A stretch of DNA of 64,000 nt from Bacteroidota bacterium (GCA_026391435.1 JAPLEJ010000005.1:1-64000), one strand, 5' to 3'. Shown: positions 1 to 7,354, counted from the first letter of the stretch. Translations and numbers: made by a program. Notes: generated by a model not told the origin, from the letters alone.

Positions 1-102
1 ATCTGTCAGGAAGTTCCAAGTATGTTCCATGCGGAGCAATGACATATGATTAAATATCTAATTTTTACCCTAATTGAGCCAAAATCAAGATATGATGTTC
101 CC
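1..102. other. Left-edge segment without a recognisable gene
   Basis: All three forward frames are open at the left edge and close within about 50 bases (stops near 40, 46 and 49), so the C-terminus of a truncated forward gene may lie here, but the frame cannot be chosen. The stretch from 1 to 275 holds no gene start before 282. Apart from the repeat and hairpin listed separately, nothing else is visible in it. Confidence 0.3.
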
Positions 103-193
103 CCAAGTGCTGCAACTTTGGTGCGTTAGGGGAGCACAAAAGAAAAGCCTTGCATTTTGCAGGGCTTTTTTATTGGTTATTAGAGAGTTAGGT
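103..193 (+). repeat. Intergenic repeat copy A (divergent hairpin)
   Basis: First of three same-strand copies of a repeat with the 5' part CCAAGTG(C/T)TGCAA(C/G)TTTGGTG, then AGGGGAGCAC, then a terminator-like hairpin, ending in GTTAGG (187-192 here). This copy shares the 5' block and the terminal GTTAGG with copies B and C, but its hairpin has a different sequence. GTGCT (109-113) and AGCAC (133-137) can also pair. It lies just upstream of the DUF2442/DUF4160 pair. Confidence 0.75.
143..172 (+). terminator. Rho-independent terminator inside repeat A
   Basis: AAAAGCCTTGCA (143-154) pairs with TGCAGGGCTTTT (158-169) through one T-G wobble, leaving a 3-nt loop, and a T run follows. It would end transcription arriving from the left of the window, just before the DUF2442/DUF4160 promoter. 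Confidence 0.75.
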
Positions 194-270
194 GGTTAAA
201 GTATAGGGCTGTTTTAACCCATTTTAATATGTATTTATACGCTCACCCTTATTTGTCTATTTTTTCTTTG

Positions 271-278
271 TAAATTTG
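271..278 (+). promoter_or_regulatory. -7 element of the DUF2442/DUF4160 pair
   Basis: TAAATTTG matches the Bacteroidota -7 consensus TAnnTTTG and ends 3 nt before the ATG at 282. No TTTG stands at the usual -33 spacing (the nearest, 252-255, leaves 15 nt). If used, transcription would start at or very near the start codon. Confidence 0.45.
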
Positions 279-281
279 ATT

Positions 282-557
282 ATGAAAGTTCAAGAAGTTA
301 AATACATAGCTGATTATACCATAAGCATCAAGTTTGATGATGGTGTTTCTGGAACTATTCAATTAAACGATTTAGTTCAAAAGGGCATTTTCAAAGTGCT
401 TCAAGATATAAACCAATTCGCTAAGGTTTATACAAATGGTTATTCAATAGCCTGGTCCAATGAACTTGAAATTGATGCTACTAAAATTTATTCCGATTTA
501 ACTGGTAAAAATTTTGGAGAAATTCTCAGTCCAAAATTGACCCATGCCACAAATTAG
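282..557 (+). CDS. DUF2442 domain protein, partner of a DUF4160 protein
   Basis: A 91-residue protein that is nearly all DUF2442, a small alpha/beta domain often encoded next to DUF4160 proteins in toxin-antitoxin-like pairs. The N-terminus (VKYIADYTISIKFDDG) and the central LNDLVQKGIFKVL segment are typical of the family. ATG 282 is preferred over the upstream in-frame TTG at 276, because that TTG lies inside the -7 element. The 3' end overlaps the DUF4160 gene by 14 bp, so the two are translationally coupled. A regulatory or antitoxin-like role is inferred from the pairing. No biochemical activity can be read from the sequence. Confidence 0.85.
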   Translation: MKVQEVKYIADYTISIKFDDGVSGTIQLNDLVQKGIFKVLQDINQFAKVYTNGYSIAWSNELEIDATKIYSDLTGKNFGEILSPKLTHATN

Positions 558-804
558 TTATTTTCTTGGGGTTATTATTCGTATGTTTTATAGGGATCAC
601 AATCCTCCACATTTTCATGCAGTATATGCCGATTTTGAAGGTATCATTGATATTGAAAAAAATGAAATTATTGGTGGAGAACTTCCACCTAGAGTTTTAG
701 TATTAGTTAAAGAGTGGACAGCCCTTCATCAAAATGAATTAATGGATAACTGGGAGAGAGCAAGACAACAAGAAAGCCTTAAGGACATTGCTCCTTTAGT
801 TTAG
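544..804 (+). CDS. DUF4160 domain protein
   Basis: An 86-residue protein with the DUF4160 hallmark near its start: IRMFYRDHNPPHFHAVY, a histidine/proline-rich loop. The pattern RVLVLVKEWTALHQNELMDNWERA at the C-terminus is also typical. DUF4160 proteins commonly pair with DUF2442 proteins and are treated as a putative type II toxin-antitoxin module, though which partner is toxic is not settled. The start overlaps the DUF2442 stop region by 14 bp. Repeat copy B with its terminator follows directly. Confidence 0.85.
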   Translation: MPQISYFLGVIIRMFYRDHNPPHFHAVYADFEGIIDIEKNEIIGGELPPRVLVLVKEWTALHQNELMDNWERARQQESLKDIAPLV

Positions 805-814
805 TTATAAATTT

Positions 815-915
815 CCAAGTGTTGCAAGTTTGGTGCAAAAGGGGAGCACTATAAGACAAGTCCCGTCACGAGCAATCGAGACGGGACTTTTTCTTTGTCT
901 GTCAGTGAGTTAGGC
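815..915 (+). repeat. Intergenic repeat copy B
   Basis: Second copy of the island repeat: CCAAGTGTTGCAAG (815-828), TTTGGTG, AGGGGAGCAC, a GTCCCGTC hairpin, then GTTAGGC (909-915). By eye it is about 85-90% identical to copy C over roughly 90 bp, which is far higher than expected for ordinary intergenic DNA. It separates the DUF2442/DUF4160 pair from the next toxin-antitoxin pair. Confidence 0.85.
858..893 (+). terminator. Terminator hairpin in repeat B
   Basis: AAGTCCCGTC (858-867) pairs with GACGGGACTT (880-889). Inside, CGA/TCG extends the stem past an A-A mismatch and closes a GCAA (GNRA-type) loop. A T-rich tract follows. It lies just behind the DUF4160 gene, which it probably terminates. 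Confidence 0.8.
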
Positions 916-1014
916 TAGTTGCAACTGCGTATAAATACTTTAATTTCCATACATCTTACTTCCGATATTCATTTTCAATGAAATAGGTATAATATTTCGT
1001 TGAAGTTCCATTTT

Positions 1015-1026
1015 AAGTTAACTTTG
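1015..1026 (+). promoter_or_regulatory. -7 element overlapped by a palindrome, upstream of the RelE/HigB toxin gene
   Basis: TAACTTTG (1019-1026) matches TAnnTTTG, and an imperfect -33 element (TTTCG, 995-999) stands 19 nt upstream. The perfect palindrome AAGTTAACTT (1015-1024) covers the -7 element, and a second one with TTCATT/AATGAA arms lies at 968-982. The HTH antitoxin of this pair could bind either as an autorepressor, which is an inference from how HigA-type systems work. Confidence 0.45.
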
Positions 1027-1042
1027 TAAACTAGGGTGTCCA

Positions 1043-1411
1043 ATGAATCAAGTAAGAACACTGGTTTTTTATAAAAACTATTTTTATGATTTTTTTGATA
1101 AACAATCAGAGAAGGCAAAAGAAAAAATCGATTATGTTTTATTCTTACTAACTCATATTGAAAAAGTCCCCGAGAAATTTTTAAAAAATTTAGAAGGGCA
1201 AAAAGGGTTGTATGAAGTAAGAGTTGAACATGGCAATAATATTTTTAGAACATTCTGTTGTTTTGATAAAGGGAAAATTGTTGTTTTATTGAATGGTTAT
1301 CAAAAGAAAACACAAAAAACTTCCCATAAAGAAATAGAGATGGCGAATAAATTAATGAAGGAATATTTCAGTACTACTAAACAAAAAAGTAATGCCAAAG
1401 AAAGAAAATAA
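1043..1411 (+). CDS. RelE/HigB-type toxin (phage Gp49-like family)
   Basis: A 122-residue basic protein of the type II toxin family often annotated RelE/ParE/HigB or Gp49-like (PF05973). Diagnostic segments are FLKNLEGQKGLYEVRVEH, NIFRTFCCFDKGKIVVLLNGYQKKTQKT and the helix that follows. Members cleave mRNA on the ribosome. The gene overlaps the start of the HTH antitoxin gene by 20 bp, in the toxin-first order typical of HigBA. The C-terminal tail is lysine-rich. Confidence 0.88.
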   Translation: MNQVRTLVFYKNYFYDFFDKQSEKAKEKIDYVLFLLTHIEKVPEKFLKNLEGQKGLYEVRVEHGNNIFRTFCCFDKGKIVVLLNGYQKKTQKTSHKEIEMANKLMKEYFSTTKQKSNAKERK

Positions 1412-1694
1412 TATTACAAATTTTAATGAACATTTAACTGGACGTTATGGTGTAAAAGGTTCAGAGAGGAGAACTGAATTTGAAATTAAAGCAAAAGCCT
1501 TTCTCATTGGAGAGTTAATAAAGGAAGAAAGAAAAAATGCTAAAATGACGCAGGAACAATTGGCAGATAAAATTGGAGCCAAAAAAAGTTTTATATCTAG
1601 AATTGAAAATGGGAAAACAGATATTCAACTTTCTACTTTATACAGGTTGCTTGAATTTGGACTAGGTAAAACAGTGGAAGTTTCTGTTAACTAA
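1392..1694 (+). CDS. HigA-type HTH antitoxin
   Basis: A 100-residue protein with an N-terminal toxin-contact region and a C-terminal XRE/HTH_3 domain of about 55 residues: LIKEERKNAKMTQEQLADKIG, then KKSFISRIENGKTD as recognition helix. Such antitoxins neutralise the upstream RelE/HigB toxin and repress their own promoter. The start overlaps the toxin gene by 20 bp. The palindromes at 968-982 and 1015-1024 are candidate operators. Confidence 0.88.
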   Translation: MPKKENNITNFNEHLTGRYGVKGSERRTEFEIKAKAFLIGELIKEERKNAKMTQEQLADKIGAKKSFISRIENGKTDIQLSTLYRLLEFGLGKTVEVSVN

Positions 1695-1705
1695 TACTAC
1701 CTATA

Positions 1706-1732
1706 CTTGAGGTCGCAATTTGCGACTTCAAG
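1706..1732. terminator. Bidirectional hairpin between convergent toxin-antitoxin pairs
   Basis: CTTGAGGTCGCAA (1706-1718) pairs with TTGCGACTTCAAG (1720-1732) with a single G-T wobble. It lies between the stop codons of two convergent antitoxin genes. There is no long T run on the plus side, so it may act as a transcript-end or collision barrier rather than a classic terminator. Confidence 0.55.
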
Positions 1733-1738
1733 GTGCAA

Positions 1739-2095
1739 CTAGGACAATAACACCTCGGCTGGGATATTTAATTCTTGATGAAACAACTTAGCTAACTCCA
1801 GGGTCAATGGCTTCTTTTTGTTGAGTAAAGAAGATACATATCCTTTACTTCCCATTTTCCCAACAAGGTCCTTATTCTTCAATCCTAACTCATTCATCTT
1901 TACTTTAATAGCATCAATAGGATCTGGAAGTGGAATGGGATAGTTAGCATCTTCATATTGTTTAATTAATAGAAGTGCTACTTGCAGCTTTTCCCCTTGA
2001 GGGGTGTTTGATTTAACCTTATTATCAAACTGAACATCTACCCAATTAAGGTATTGCTCATACTGTTTTTTAGTCTTTATAATTTTCAATTCCAT
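1739..2095 (-). CDS. HigA-type antitoxin, HTH domain
   Basis: A 118-residue antitoxin. Residues 1-60 form the acidic, partly helical N-terminus seen in Bacteroidota HigA proteins; residues 63-115 are a helix-turn-helix (IKVKMNELGLKNKDLVGKMG, then KGYVSSLLNKKKPLT). It follows its toxin gene by 4 bp in the same minus-strand operon. It converges on the unrelated HigA gene at 1392-1694, so two HTH antitoxins lie tail to tail. Confidence 0.85.
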   Translation of the reverse strand: MELKIIKTKKQYEQYLNWVDVQFDNKVKSNTPQGEKLQVALLLIKQYEDANYPIPLPDPIDAIKVKMNELGLKNKDLVGKMGSKGYVSSLLNKKKPLTLELAKLFHQELNIPAEVLLS

Positions 2096-2099
2096 ATCC

Positions 2100-2408
2100 T
2101 TACTTTTTATATTGTATTGTTGTTACATCTATTTTATCATAGTCACTATGTGTTCCAAACCACTTGATCTGTATGGCTTTAAACTCAAACACCATTCTAA
2201 CTACTAATCTATATTGATTACCCATTATATTAAATACAACTCTATCATCACTCACTAAACTTACATTTCCATATACCTTTTTAAGCTCATTAAAACTTTT
2301 AAAATCTGATATTACTAGTTCATGATACCATTCAAATAAAGCAACCCTTGCCATAGGGTATTTTTTGGCATATGCTAGTAGCGTTCTTCGGGTGATAATA
2401 TTAAACAC
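2100..2408 (-). CDS. higB: HigB toxin (mRNA interferase family)
   Basis: A 102-residue HigB-family toxin: ITRRTLLAYAKKYPMARVALFEWYHEL at the start, NVSLVSDDRVVFNIMGNQYRLVV in the middle and KAIQIKWFGTHSDYDKID near the end. All three are family signatures; HigB cuts translated mRNA. The start codon is GTG at 2408-2406. It stands 4 nt after TATCTTTG (complement of 2413-2420), so the message may be nearly leaderless. The orientation is opposite to the two other pairs of the island. Confidence 0.9.
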   Translation of the reverse strand: MFNIITRRTLLAYAKKYPMARVALFEWYHELVISDFKSFNELKKVYGNVSLVSDDRVVFNIMGNQYRLVVRMVFEFKAIQIKWFGTHSDYDKIDVTTIQYKK

Positions 2409-2412
2409 AAGA

Positions 2413-2420
2413 CAAAGATA
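2413..2420 (-). promoter_or_regulatory. -7 element of the minus-strand higBA pair
   Basis: On the minus strand this reads TATCTTTG, an exact TAnnTTTG match, ending 4 nt before the GTG start codon of HigB. No clear -33 TTTG was found at the usual distance. Confidence 0.4.
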
Positions 2421-2469
2421 ATAAGTTTACTAATAGAAAACTTTCTAAATTCAATCTATTTTGAAAAAA

Positions 2470-2563
2470 CTGCAACTTTGGTGTGTAAGGGGAGCACTAC
2501 AAGACAAGTCCCTTCACGAGCAATCGAGACGGGACTTTTTCTTTGTCTATCAATCAGTTAGGG
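2470..2563 (+). repeat. Intergenic repeat copy C
   Basis: Third copy of the island repeat: CTGCAACTTTGGTG, AAGGGGAGCACTA, the hairpin, then CAGTTAGGG at the end (GTTAGG 2557-2562). It is nearly identical to copy B but lacks the CCAAGT block. It closes the toxin-antitoxin island; a well-formed housekeeping-type promoter begins 12 nt later. Confidence 0.85.
2506..2541 (+). terminator. Terminator hairpin in repeat C
   Basis: AAGTCCCTTC (2506-2515) pairs with GACGGGACTT (2528-2537) through one T-G wobble, with the same inner CGA/TCG extension and GCAA loop as copy B, then a T run. The compensable wobble suggests the hairpin is still functional. Confidence 0.75.
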
Positions 2564-2574
2564 TAGCTGTATCT

Positions 2575-2605
2575 TTTGTTTTTTTCTAAATTTTTTTTAA
2601 TTTTG
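2575..2605 (+). promoter_or_regulatory. Consensus promoter of the 2628-4076 operon
   Basis: TTTG (2575-2578), a 19-nt spacer, then TAATTTTG (2598-2605) is an exact match to the Bacteroidota sigma-ABfr consensus TTTG-N19-TAnnTTTG. It lies 22 nt before the ATG of the small membrane protein. Confidence 0.7.
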
Positions 2606-2627
2606 GTCTAAATCAAATAGACTCAAA

Positions 2628-2870
2628 ATGAACGCACCTTTCAGCAAGTACCTCTACATTGGATTTTTACTCTTAGGACTATTTCAAGCATTTTTTTCTA
2701 AAGATTATATGCAATCAGCAGCATCTCTGGGTATAGGATTAGCATTTGATCCTTTCAATCCAGAACAAAAGTGGAATGACAGACCGACTTGGCAAAAGGC
2801 AGTTATGATTATTCACCTTGCATTGGTCGCAGCAATGTTTGGTTTTGGCATAGGGTTAAATGACAAATAA
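2628..2870 (+). CDS. Small membrane protein of unknown function
   Basis: An 80-residue protein with two hydrophobic segments (about residues 8-24 and 59-76), separated by a loop containing FDPFNPEQKWNDRPTWQKA. Similar short two-helix proteins are widespread in Bacteroidota, with no assigned function known to me. It is the first gene behind a consensus promoter and lies 24 bp upstream of the DUF3179 gene, so the two are probably cotranscribed. Confidence 0.75.
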   Translation: MNAPFSKYLYIGFLLLGLFQAFFSKDYMQSAASLGIGLAFDPFNPEQKWNDRPTWQKAVMIIHLALVAAMFGFGIGLNDK

Positions 2871-2894
2871 ATGATTTATGTGTAATTTAGAAAC

Positions 2895-4076
2895 ATGAAA
2901 AAAACAATTCTGTATTTAGTGCTTGGCTTATTGATCGTTTTTGAATGCCTTAGGGTTTACTTAATTATGCCCATGCCAGGCAGTCAAAATTTAAATTCAA
3001 TTGACCTAGCTTTCTTTTTAGGTTCAAATAAACATATCATTCGCATTGCCGGTTTTTTATTACTTATAAATCCAATTATATATATTTTTAAAAATAGTTT
3101 AAAGAAACACATTATTTTATTTTCAATTTTTGGAATTATTTATTCGCTTATTTTTTATGTATTTACATTTAAGATGGAAGCAGACAAAATGTTTTATCAA
3201 CCTACCGTCGTCAGTTTTGCAAATATTTCAAGTAACAACATTCCAACTAATAAATTAATTATTGGAGTTGATATGGATGGAGTTACAAAAGCATATCCAA
3301 TTCAATTGATTGGCTATCATCATCAAGTAAGAGATACCATAAATAACAAACCTGTTATGGTGACCTATTGTACCGTGTGTCGAACCGGAAGAGTGTATTC
3401 ACCTATTGTTAATGGTAAAGTTGAAACTTTTAGGTTAGTTGGTATGGACCATTTTAATGCTATGTTTGAAGATGCAACTACAAAAAGTTGGTGGAGGCAA
3501 TCTAATGGCGAATGTATTGCTGGCGGATTAAAAGGGTATAAGCTTACCGAGATCAAATCTGAACAAGTAGCCTTAAATGTATGGGCAAGAAGTCATTCTA
3601 ATACTTTGGTCTTACAACCTGATGCTAAATTTAAAGAACAGTTTAAAGGGATGGATAATTATGACAAAGGGAACTCCAAAAGCAGTTTAACTAAAAGAGA
3701 CACTGCTTCATGGAATGATAAATCCTGGGTCATAGGAATTCAAAAAGGTTCCTTTTCTAAGGAATATGATTGGAATCAAATTGTAAAGCAAAGCATCATT
3801 CAAGATTCAATACCGAATCTTCCTCTGCTTATTTTATTAGAGCATGACAGTGCTTCCTTTCATACCTATAGTCGTAAATTGAATAATGAGACACTTCATT
3901 TTAGTAAAAATGGGGATTTAATAAAAGATATGAATACGGGTTCGCTATGGAATTATGATGGTGTATGTATAGAAGGAAAATTAAAGGGCACTGTTTTAGA
4001 AACAATTCCTAGTTACCAAGAATATTTACATTCATGGGAGTTTTTTCATCCCAAAGCGGTCCGTTACTTAAAGTGA
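2895..4076 (+). CDS. DUF3179 membrane-anchored protein
   Basis: A 393-residue protein with three hydrophobic N-terminal segments (about 4-22, 48-65, 72-92) and then a DUF3179 domain from about residue 105. Family signatures are GVTKAYPIQLIGYHHQVRD, VMVTYCTVCRTGRVY (a CxxC pair) and FNAMFEDATTKSWWRQ. The function of DUF3179 is not established; the paired cysteines could bind metal or undergo redox chemistry. The last 13 bp overlap the convergent DUF4153 gene, and no terminator is visible between them. Confidence 0.88.
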   Translation: MKKTILYLVLGLLIVFECLRVYLIMPMPGSQNLNSIDLAFFLGSNKHIIRIAGFLLLINPIIYIFKNSLKKHIILFSIFGIIYSLIFYVFTFKMEADKMFYQPTVVSFANISSNNIPTNKLIIGVDMDGVTKAYPIQLIGYHHQVRDTINNKPVMVTYCTVCRTGRVYSPIVNGKVETFRLVGMDHFNAMFEDATTKSWWRQSNGECIAGGLKGYKLTEIKSEQVALNVWARSHSNTLVLQPDAKFKEQFKGMDNYDKGNSKSSLTKRDTASWNDKSWVIGIQKGSFSKEYDWNQIVKQSIIQDSIPNLPLLILLEHDSASFHTYSRKLNNETLHFSKNGDLIKDMNTGSLWNYDGVCIEGKLKGTVLETIPSYQEYLHSWEFFHPKAVRYLK

Positions 4077-5308
4077 AATAGTATTGGGAATAAAAAGCAA
4101 ACTAATGCTGTCCATATTCCGTAAATAGGCAAAAATGTTGCGATACTTGATTCCACCCCTTCTACTCCAGCTTTACCTTTTGTGGACATCAATAGTTTAT
4201 ATGAGACCAATACAAGGTTTATAAATATTAATATGTTTCCTCCTAGTACTGCTATTCTGTTTGGTGTGATACCCCATTCCATAATTCGAAAACAAATTGC
4301 AGAAAGTGCAATACTATTCACAATGATGGTTAAAATGGATAGTCCAAATAATAACACCAAACTAAATTTGCTTTTAGAAGTTTTACTTATTTCAGCAACG
4401 GAAAATAATATTAATGCCAATACTCCAATTAATAGCACATTAAAAACCAAAAGTAAATTTCTGTCATTATAAGGGTATTTCCCTGTATAGATAACTGCAA
4501 TCAAGTAGATAAATAAATTTAAGAATACCAATGGTGTAAATATTTTTGCAATAATGGGTGATACCTTATTAATTAATTGCGGGTTGACTTGTATCAAATA
4601 AGTTGCAACAATAGGTATAGCAGGAATTCCCCATATTGCAATGTGTTGAACATAGAACTGTTCAATTTTAAGTCCTATAAGTTCAAATAAACCAAATGTG
4701 ATGACACTGAATAACATGCCTGATATATACATGATAACACACATAATAACTAAATCACCATTGAATTTTAAAAAATCAATTCGCTTTTGATAATCCTTTA
4801 AATGAGTTCCTAAAAATGCATAACCTAATAAGGACCATAAAAACAAGGGTAAGTGAATTAGGGCTAGTGTTATCGAATTGCTATTATTACTATCTGGTAA
4901 TAAATTTATATAGACTACTGATACTAGTATGGCTAAAGCTGGAAGTAGTATTTTTTTAAATTCTACTTTTTGTTTCCAAATAAAGTAACTACTTAAAAAA
5001 GGGAAAATAATAAAAGCGGCATTTCTTGAAAAAAATCGTTCAAAATTAATTCCTTTAATATTAGAAATATTAGTAATGAGACCAGCTAGTATCGCAATTA
5101 TAATAACAAACTGTATTTCCTTTCTATTGCCAAAGTATACTATTTCATTTTCATAATTGAGTCGTTCATTCCAATATTGCAACCCTATATGTTCCTTATG
5201 TTCGGGGTAAACTAAATTAAATTCCTTTTTAAAAATGGACTTGTTCCCTCTATATAATTTTTCAAGTTCATGAGGGTTATTTATATTATTGAGGATGTCA
5301 TTTCTCAT
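4064..5308 (-). CDS. DUF4153 polytopic membrane protein
   Basis: A 414-residue protein with about 75 polar N-terminal residues followed by nine to eleven transmembrane stretches (for example LLPALAILVSVVYINLLP and ALILFSVAEISKTSKSK). The overall layout matches the DUF4153 family, which has no known reaction. The 3' end overlaps the DUF3179 gene tail to tail by 13 bp. Confidence 0.75.
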   Translation of the reverse strand: MRNDILNNINNPHELEKLYRGNKSIFKKEFNLVYPEHKEHIGLQYWNERLNYENEIVYFGNRKEIQFVIIIAILAGLITNISNIKGINFERFFSRNAAFIIFPFLSSYFIWKQKVEFKKILLPALAILVSVVYINLLPDSNNSNSITLALIHLPLFLWSLLGYAFLGTHLKDYQKRIDFLKFNGDLVIMCVIMYISGMLFSVITFGLFELIGLKIEQFYVQHIAIWGIPAIPIVATYLIQVNPQLINKVSPIIAKIFTPLVFLNLFIYLIAVIYTGKYPYNDRNLLLVFNVLLIGVLALILFSVAEISKTSKSKFSLVLLFGLSILTIIVNSIALSAICFRIMEWGITPNRIAVLGGNILIFINLVLVSYKLLMSTKGKAGVEGVESSIATFLPIYGIWTALVCFLFPILFHFK

Positions 5309-5409
5309 GAGATATTTTTTATTAAAATTAAATTACTTATTCCATTTTATTTCAATTTATTTTTAATTACAAAATGGGAATCATAGTTTCTCTAAAACCT
5401 TTTTAAAAG

Positions 5410-5487
5410 ATGATATTAATCAGTTTATTGATAACGATCGCTTTACATATAATAGTGGGATATATCATTCATGAAATAGCCTTCTGA
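5410..5487 (+). CDS. Possible 25-residue hydrophobic small ORF
   Basis: ATG at 5410 opens a 25-codon frame ending TGA at 5485-5487. The peptide (MILISLLITIALHIIVGYII, then HEIAF) would be a single membrane helix. It lies in the 204-bp gap between the divergent DUF4153 and hydrolase genes. Hydrophobic short ORFs arise easily in AT-rich DNA, so this is only a candidate. Confidence 0.15.
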   Translation: MILISLLITIALHIIVGYIIHEIAF

Positions 5488-5512
5488 ATCAATATTTAAC
5501 TATATTTAGTCC

Positions 5513-6958
5513 ATGAAGAAAATAATGATTTCGCTTTTTGCCTCAGTACTTATTAATTTAAGTTATAGTCAATCTTTGAATACTGTATGGTCGGGTATTT
5601 TAAACGCCGGCGGACAAAAAATTGAATTAAGATTACATTTAATTCAAAATGAGGATAAAACATATTCATCTAATTGGGATGTGCCTATACAAAAAGCAAT
5701 TGGTATCGTTTCCTCTAAGACTGATTTAGTGAATAGCCAATTAAATATTGAAATCAAGGCCATCGCTGCTTCTTATTCTGGTAAAATGAACTCCGAAGCC
5801 AATAAAATTCAAGGTACTTGGACACAAGCTGGGCATGATTTTGAATTAAACATGGAGCCTTATTTAACTTCGAATCCAAGTATAATTGAATCTAAACCAC
5901 CAGCACCTAAGCCACAAACCCCTAAACCGCCCTTTAGCTATTTGTCAAAAGATATCATTTATGAAGGCGCCAAGACTAAGCTTACTTATGGTGCTACAAT
6001 TACCTATCCTTCCAATCCTTCCAAATTTCCATTGGTCATTTTAATTACAGGCAGCGGTAAACAGGATAGAGATGAAACAATTTTTAATCACAAGCCATTT
6101 GCTGTTATTGCCGATGATTTAACAAAAAAAGGATACGCAGTTTTAAGAGTAGACGATAGAGGTGCCGATAAATCTACTGGTAATTTTATAGAGAGCACCA
6201 CCGAAGATTTTGCACAAGATGTTGAGGAACACATCCGCTATGCTAAGACTTTGCCAATGATTGATACCAATAAGATTGGATTATGTGGTCATAGTGAAGG
6301 AGGGCTCATTGCCCCTTTAGTAGCCTCTCGTAATAAATCAGTTGCATTTATCATTTTAATGGCAGGTCCAGGTATTAAAATTACCGAACTCATGGCCTTG
6401 CAAAATGAAGCAGTGCTCAGGTCAGTAGGGGTAGGCCAAAATGAAATAGATTCCTATCTGCCTTTGTATAAGAATTTAATGAAGTTAGTAAGTCAATCTA
6501 CTGATCAAAAAATAGCCATTACAAAAGCAAAAGAATTAACCACACAATGGTTTAAGGCGACTAACAAAGATTATGTGATGGCAACAACTAACATGAGCAC
6601 CGAGGCGGATATTGATAAGTATGTGGGAGTAATGGTAAATCAGCTTTCTTCTAAATGGTGGAAATATTTTGCTAATTATGATCCACAACCTACTTTACAA
6701 AAATTAAAATGTCCTGTACTCGCCATCAATGGCGGAGCAGATATTCAAATCCTTGCTGATCAAAATTTAAAAGGTATCCAGTCCTCCCTATTAAAAGGAG
6801 GTAATAAAAAAGGAACTATCATGAAATTTGATGGATTAAATCATCTATTTCAAAAATGTACAAAGTGTTCCGTAAATGAATATGGCGAACTAGAAACCAC
6901 TATCGAGCCAGTGGTTCTTGACTATATGTCTAATTGGCTTAAAAATATTTTTCAATAA
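5513..6958 (+). CDS. Secreted alpha/beta hydrolase (dienelactone hydrolase/S9-like)
   Basis: A 481-residue protein with a signal peptide (ending near SYSQ), an N-terminal beta-rich segment, a proline-rich linker near residues 125-142, then an alpha/beta hydrolase. The nucleophile elbow is GHSEGG (Ser about 260); the acid is probably Asp in GGADIQ (about 408) and the base His in GLNHLF (about 443). ITGSGKQDRDE forms the oxyanion-side strand. Substrate is unknown, probably an ester or peptide. TATATTTA ends 4 nt before the ATG and may be its -7 element. Confidence 0.85.
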   Translation: MKKIMISLFASVLINLSYSQSLNTVWSGILNAGGQKIELRLHLIQNEDKTYSSNWDVPIQKAIGIVSSKTDLVNSQLNIEIKAIAASYSGKMNSEANKIQGTWTQAGHDFELNMEPYLTSNPSIIESKPPAPKPQTPKPPFSYLSKDIIYEGAKTKLTYGATITYPSNPSKFPLVILITGSGKQDRDETIFNHKPFAVIADDLTKKGYAVLRVDDRGADKSTGNFIESTTEDFAQDVEEHIRYAKTLPMIDTNKIGLCGHSEGGLIAPLVASRNKSVAFIILMAGPGIKITELMALQNEAVLRSVGVGQNEIDSYLPLYKNLMKLVSQSTDQKIAITKAKELTTQWFKATNKDYVMATTNMSTEADIDKYVGVMVNQLSSKWWKYFANYDPQPTLQKLKCPVLAINGGADIQILADQNLKGIQSSLLKGGNKKGTIMKFDGLNHLFQKCTKCSVNEYGELETTIEPVVLDYMSNWLKNIFQ

Positions 6959-6978
6959 ATACATTTTAAAAATCTAAC

Positions 6979-7329
6979 ATGAAAAAATTAACCTTAATCT
7001 TGTTGAGCTCCCTATTGTTTATTTGCTCATATGCACAAGACGGCACTAAGAAAAAACTTGTATTAGACAAAAGCAAACCAGTATATGAGCTTGATGCTTC
7101 TTGTGGTAACTGTATGTTTAAAATGAACGGAAAAGGTTGTGTATTAGCTGTAAAATACGAAGGCAAATCCTATTTTGTAGAGGGGACCGATATTGACGAT
7201 CATGGTGATGCGCATGATAAAGAAGGCTTTTGTAATGCCATCAAAAAAGCCAAAGTCCAAGGCTCGGTAGTAGGGGATAAATTTTTAGTGACTTATTTCG
7301 AATTGATAAAACCGAGTAATCCGAAGTAG
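6979..7329 (+). CDS. DUF6370-type cysteine-rich exported protein
   Basis: A 116-residue protein with a signal peptide (MKKLTLILLSSLLFICSYAQ) and a compact domain with CGNC (residues 42-45), a further cysteine in GKGCVLAVKY and another in EGFCNAIK, which fits the DUF6370 family. Acidic/histidine residues follow (DIDDHGDAHD). Four conserved cysteines suggest a disulfide or metal site. It precedes HYC_CC_PP and an HMA-TonB receptor, so a role in periplasmic metal handling is inferred from context. Confidence 0.75.
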   Translation: MKKLTLILLSSLLFICSYAQDGTKKKLVLDKSKPVYELDASCGNCMFKMNGKGCVLAVKYEGKSYFVEGTDIDDHGDAHDKEGFCNAIKKAKVQGSVVGDKFLVTYFELIKPSNPK

Positions 7330-7354
7330 TTGGCCTATTTTTTATATTTATACT

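Noticed and set aside
103-2563. Integron attC sites around the toxin-antitoxin pairs
   Set aside because: Each repeat ends in GTTAGG, like the attC GTTRRRY core, and toxin-antitoxin modules are typical cassettes. However, no complementary RYYYAAC site starts the repeats, the ends do not pair with each other, one pair is inverted, and no integrase gene is in the window. A covariance search for attC would settle it.
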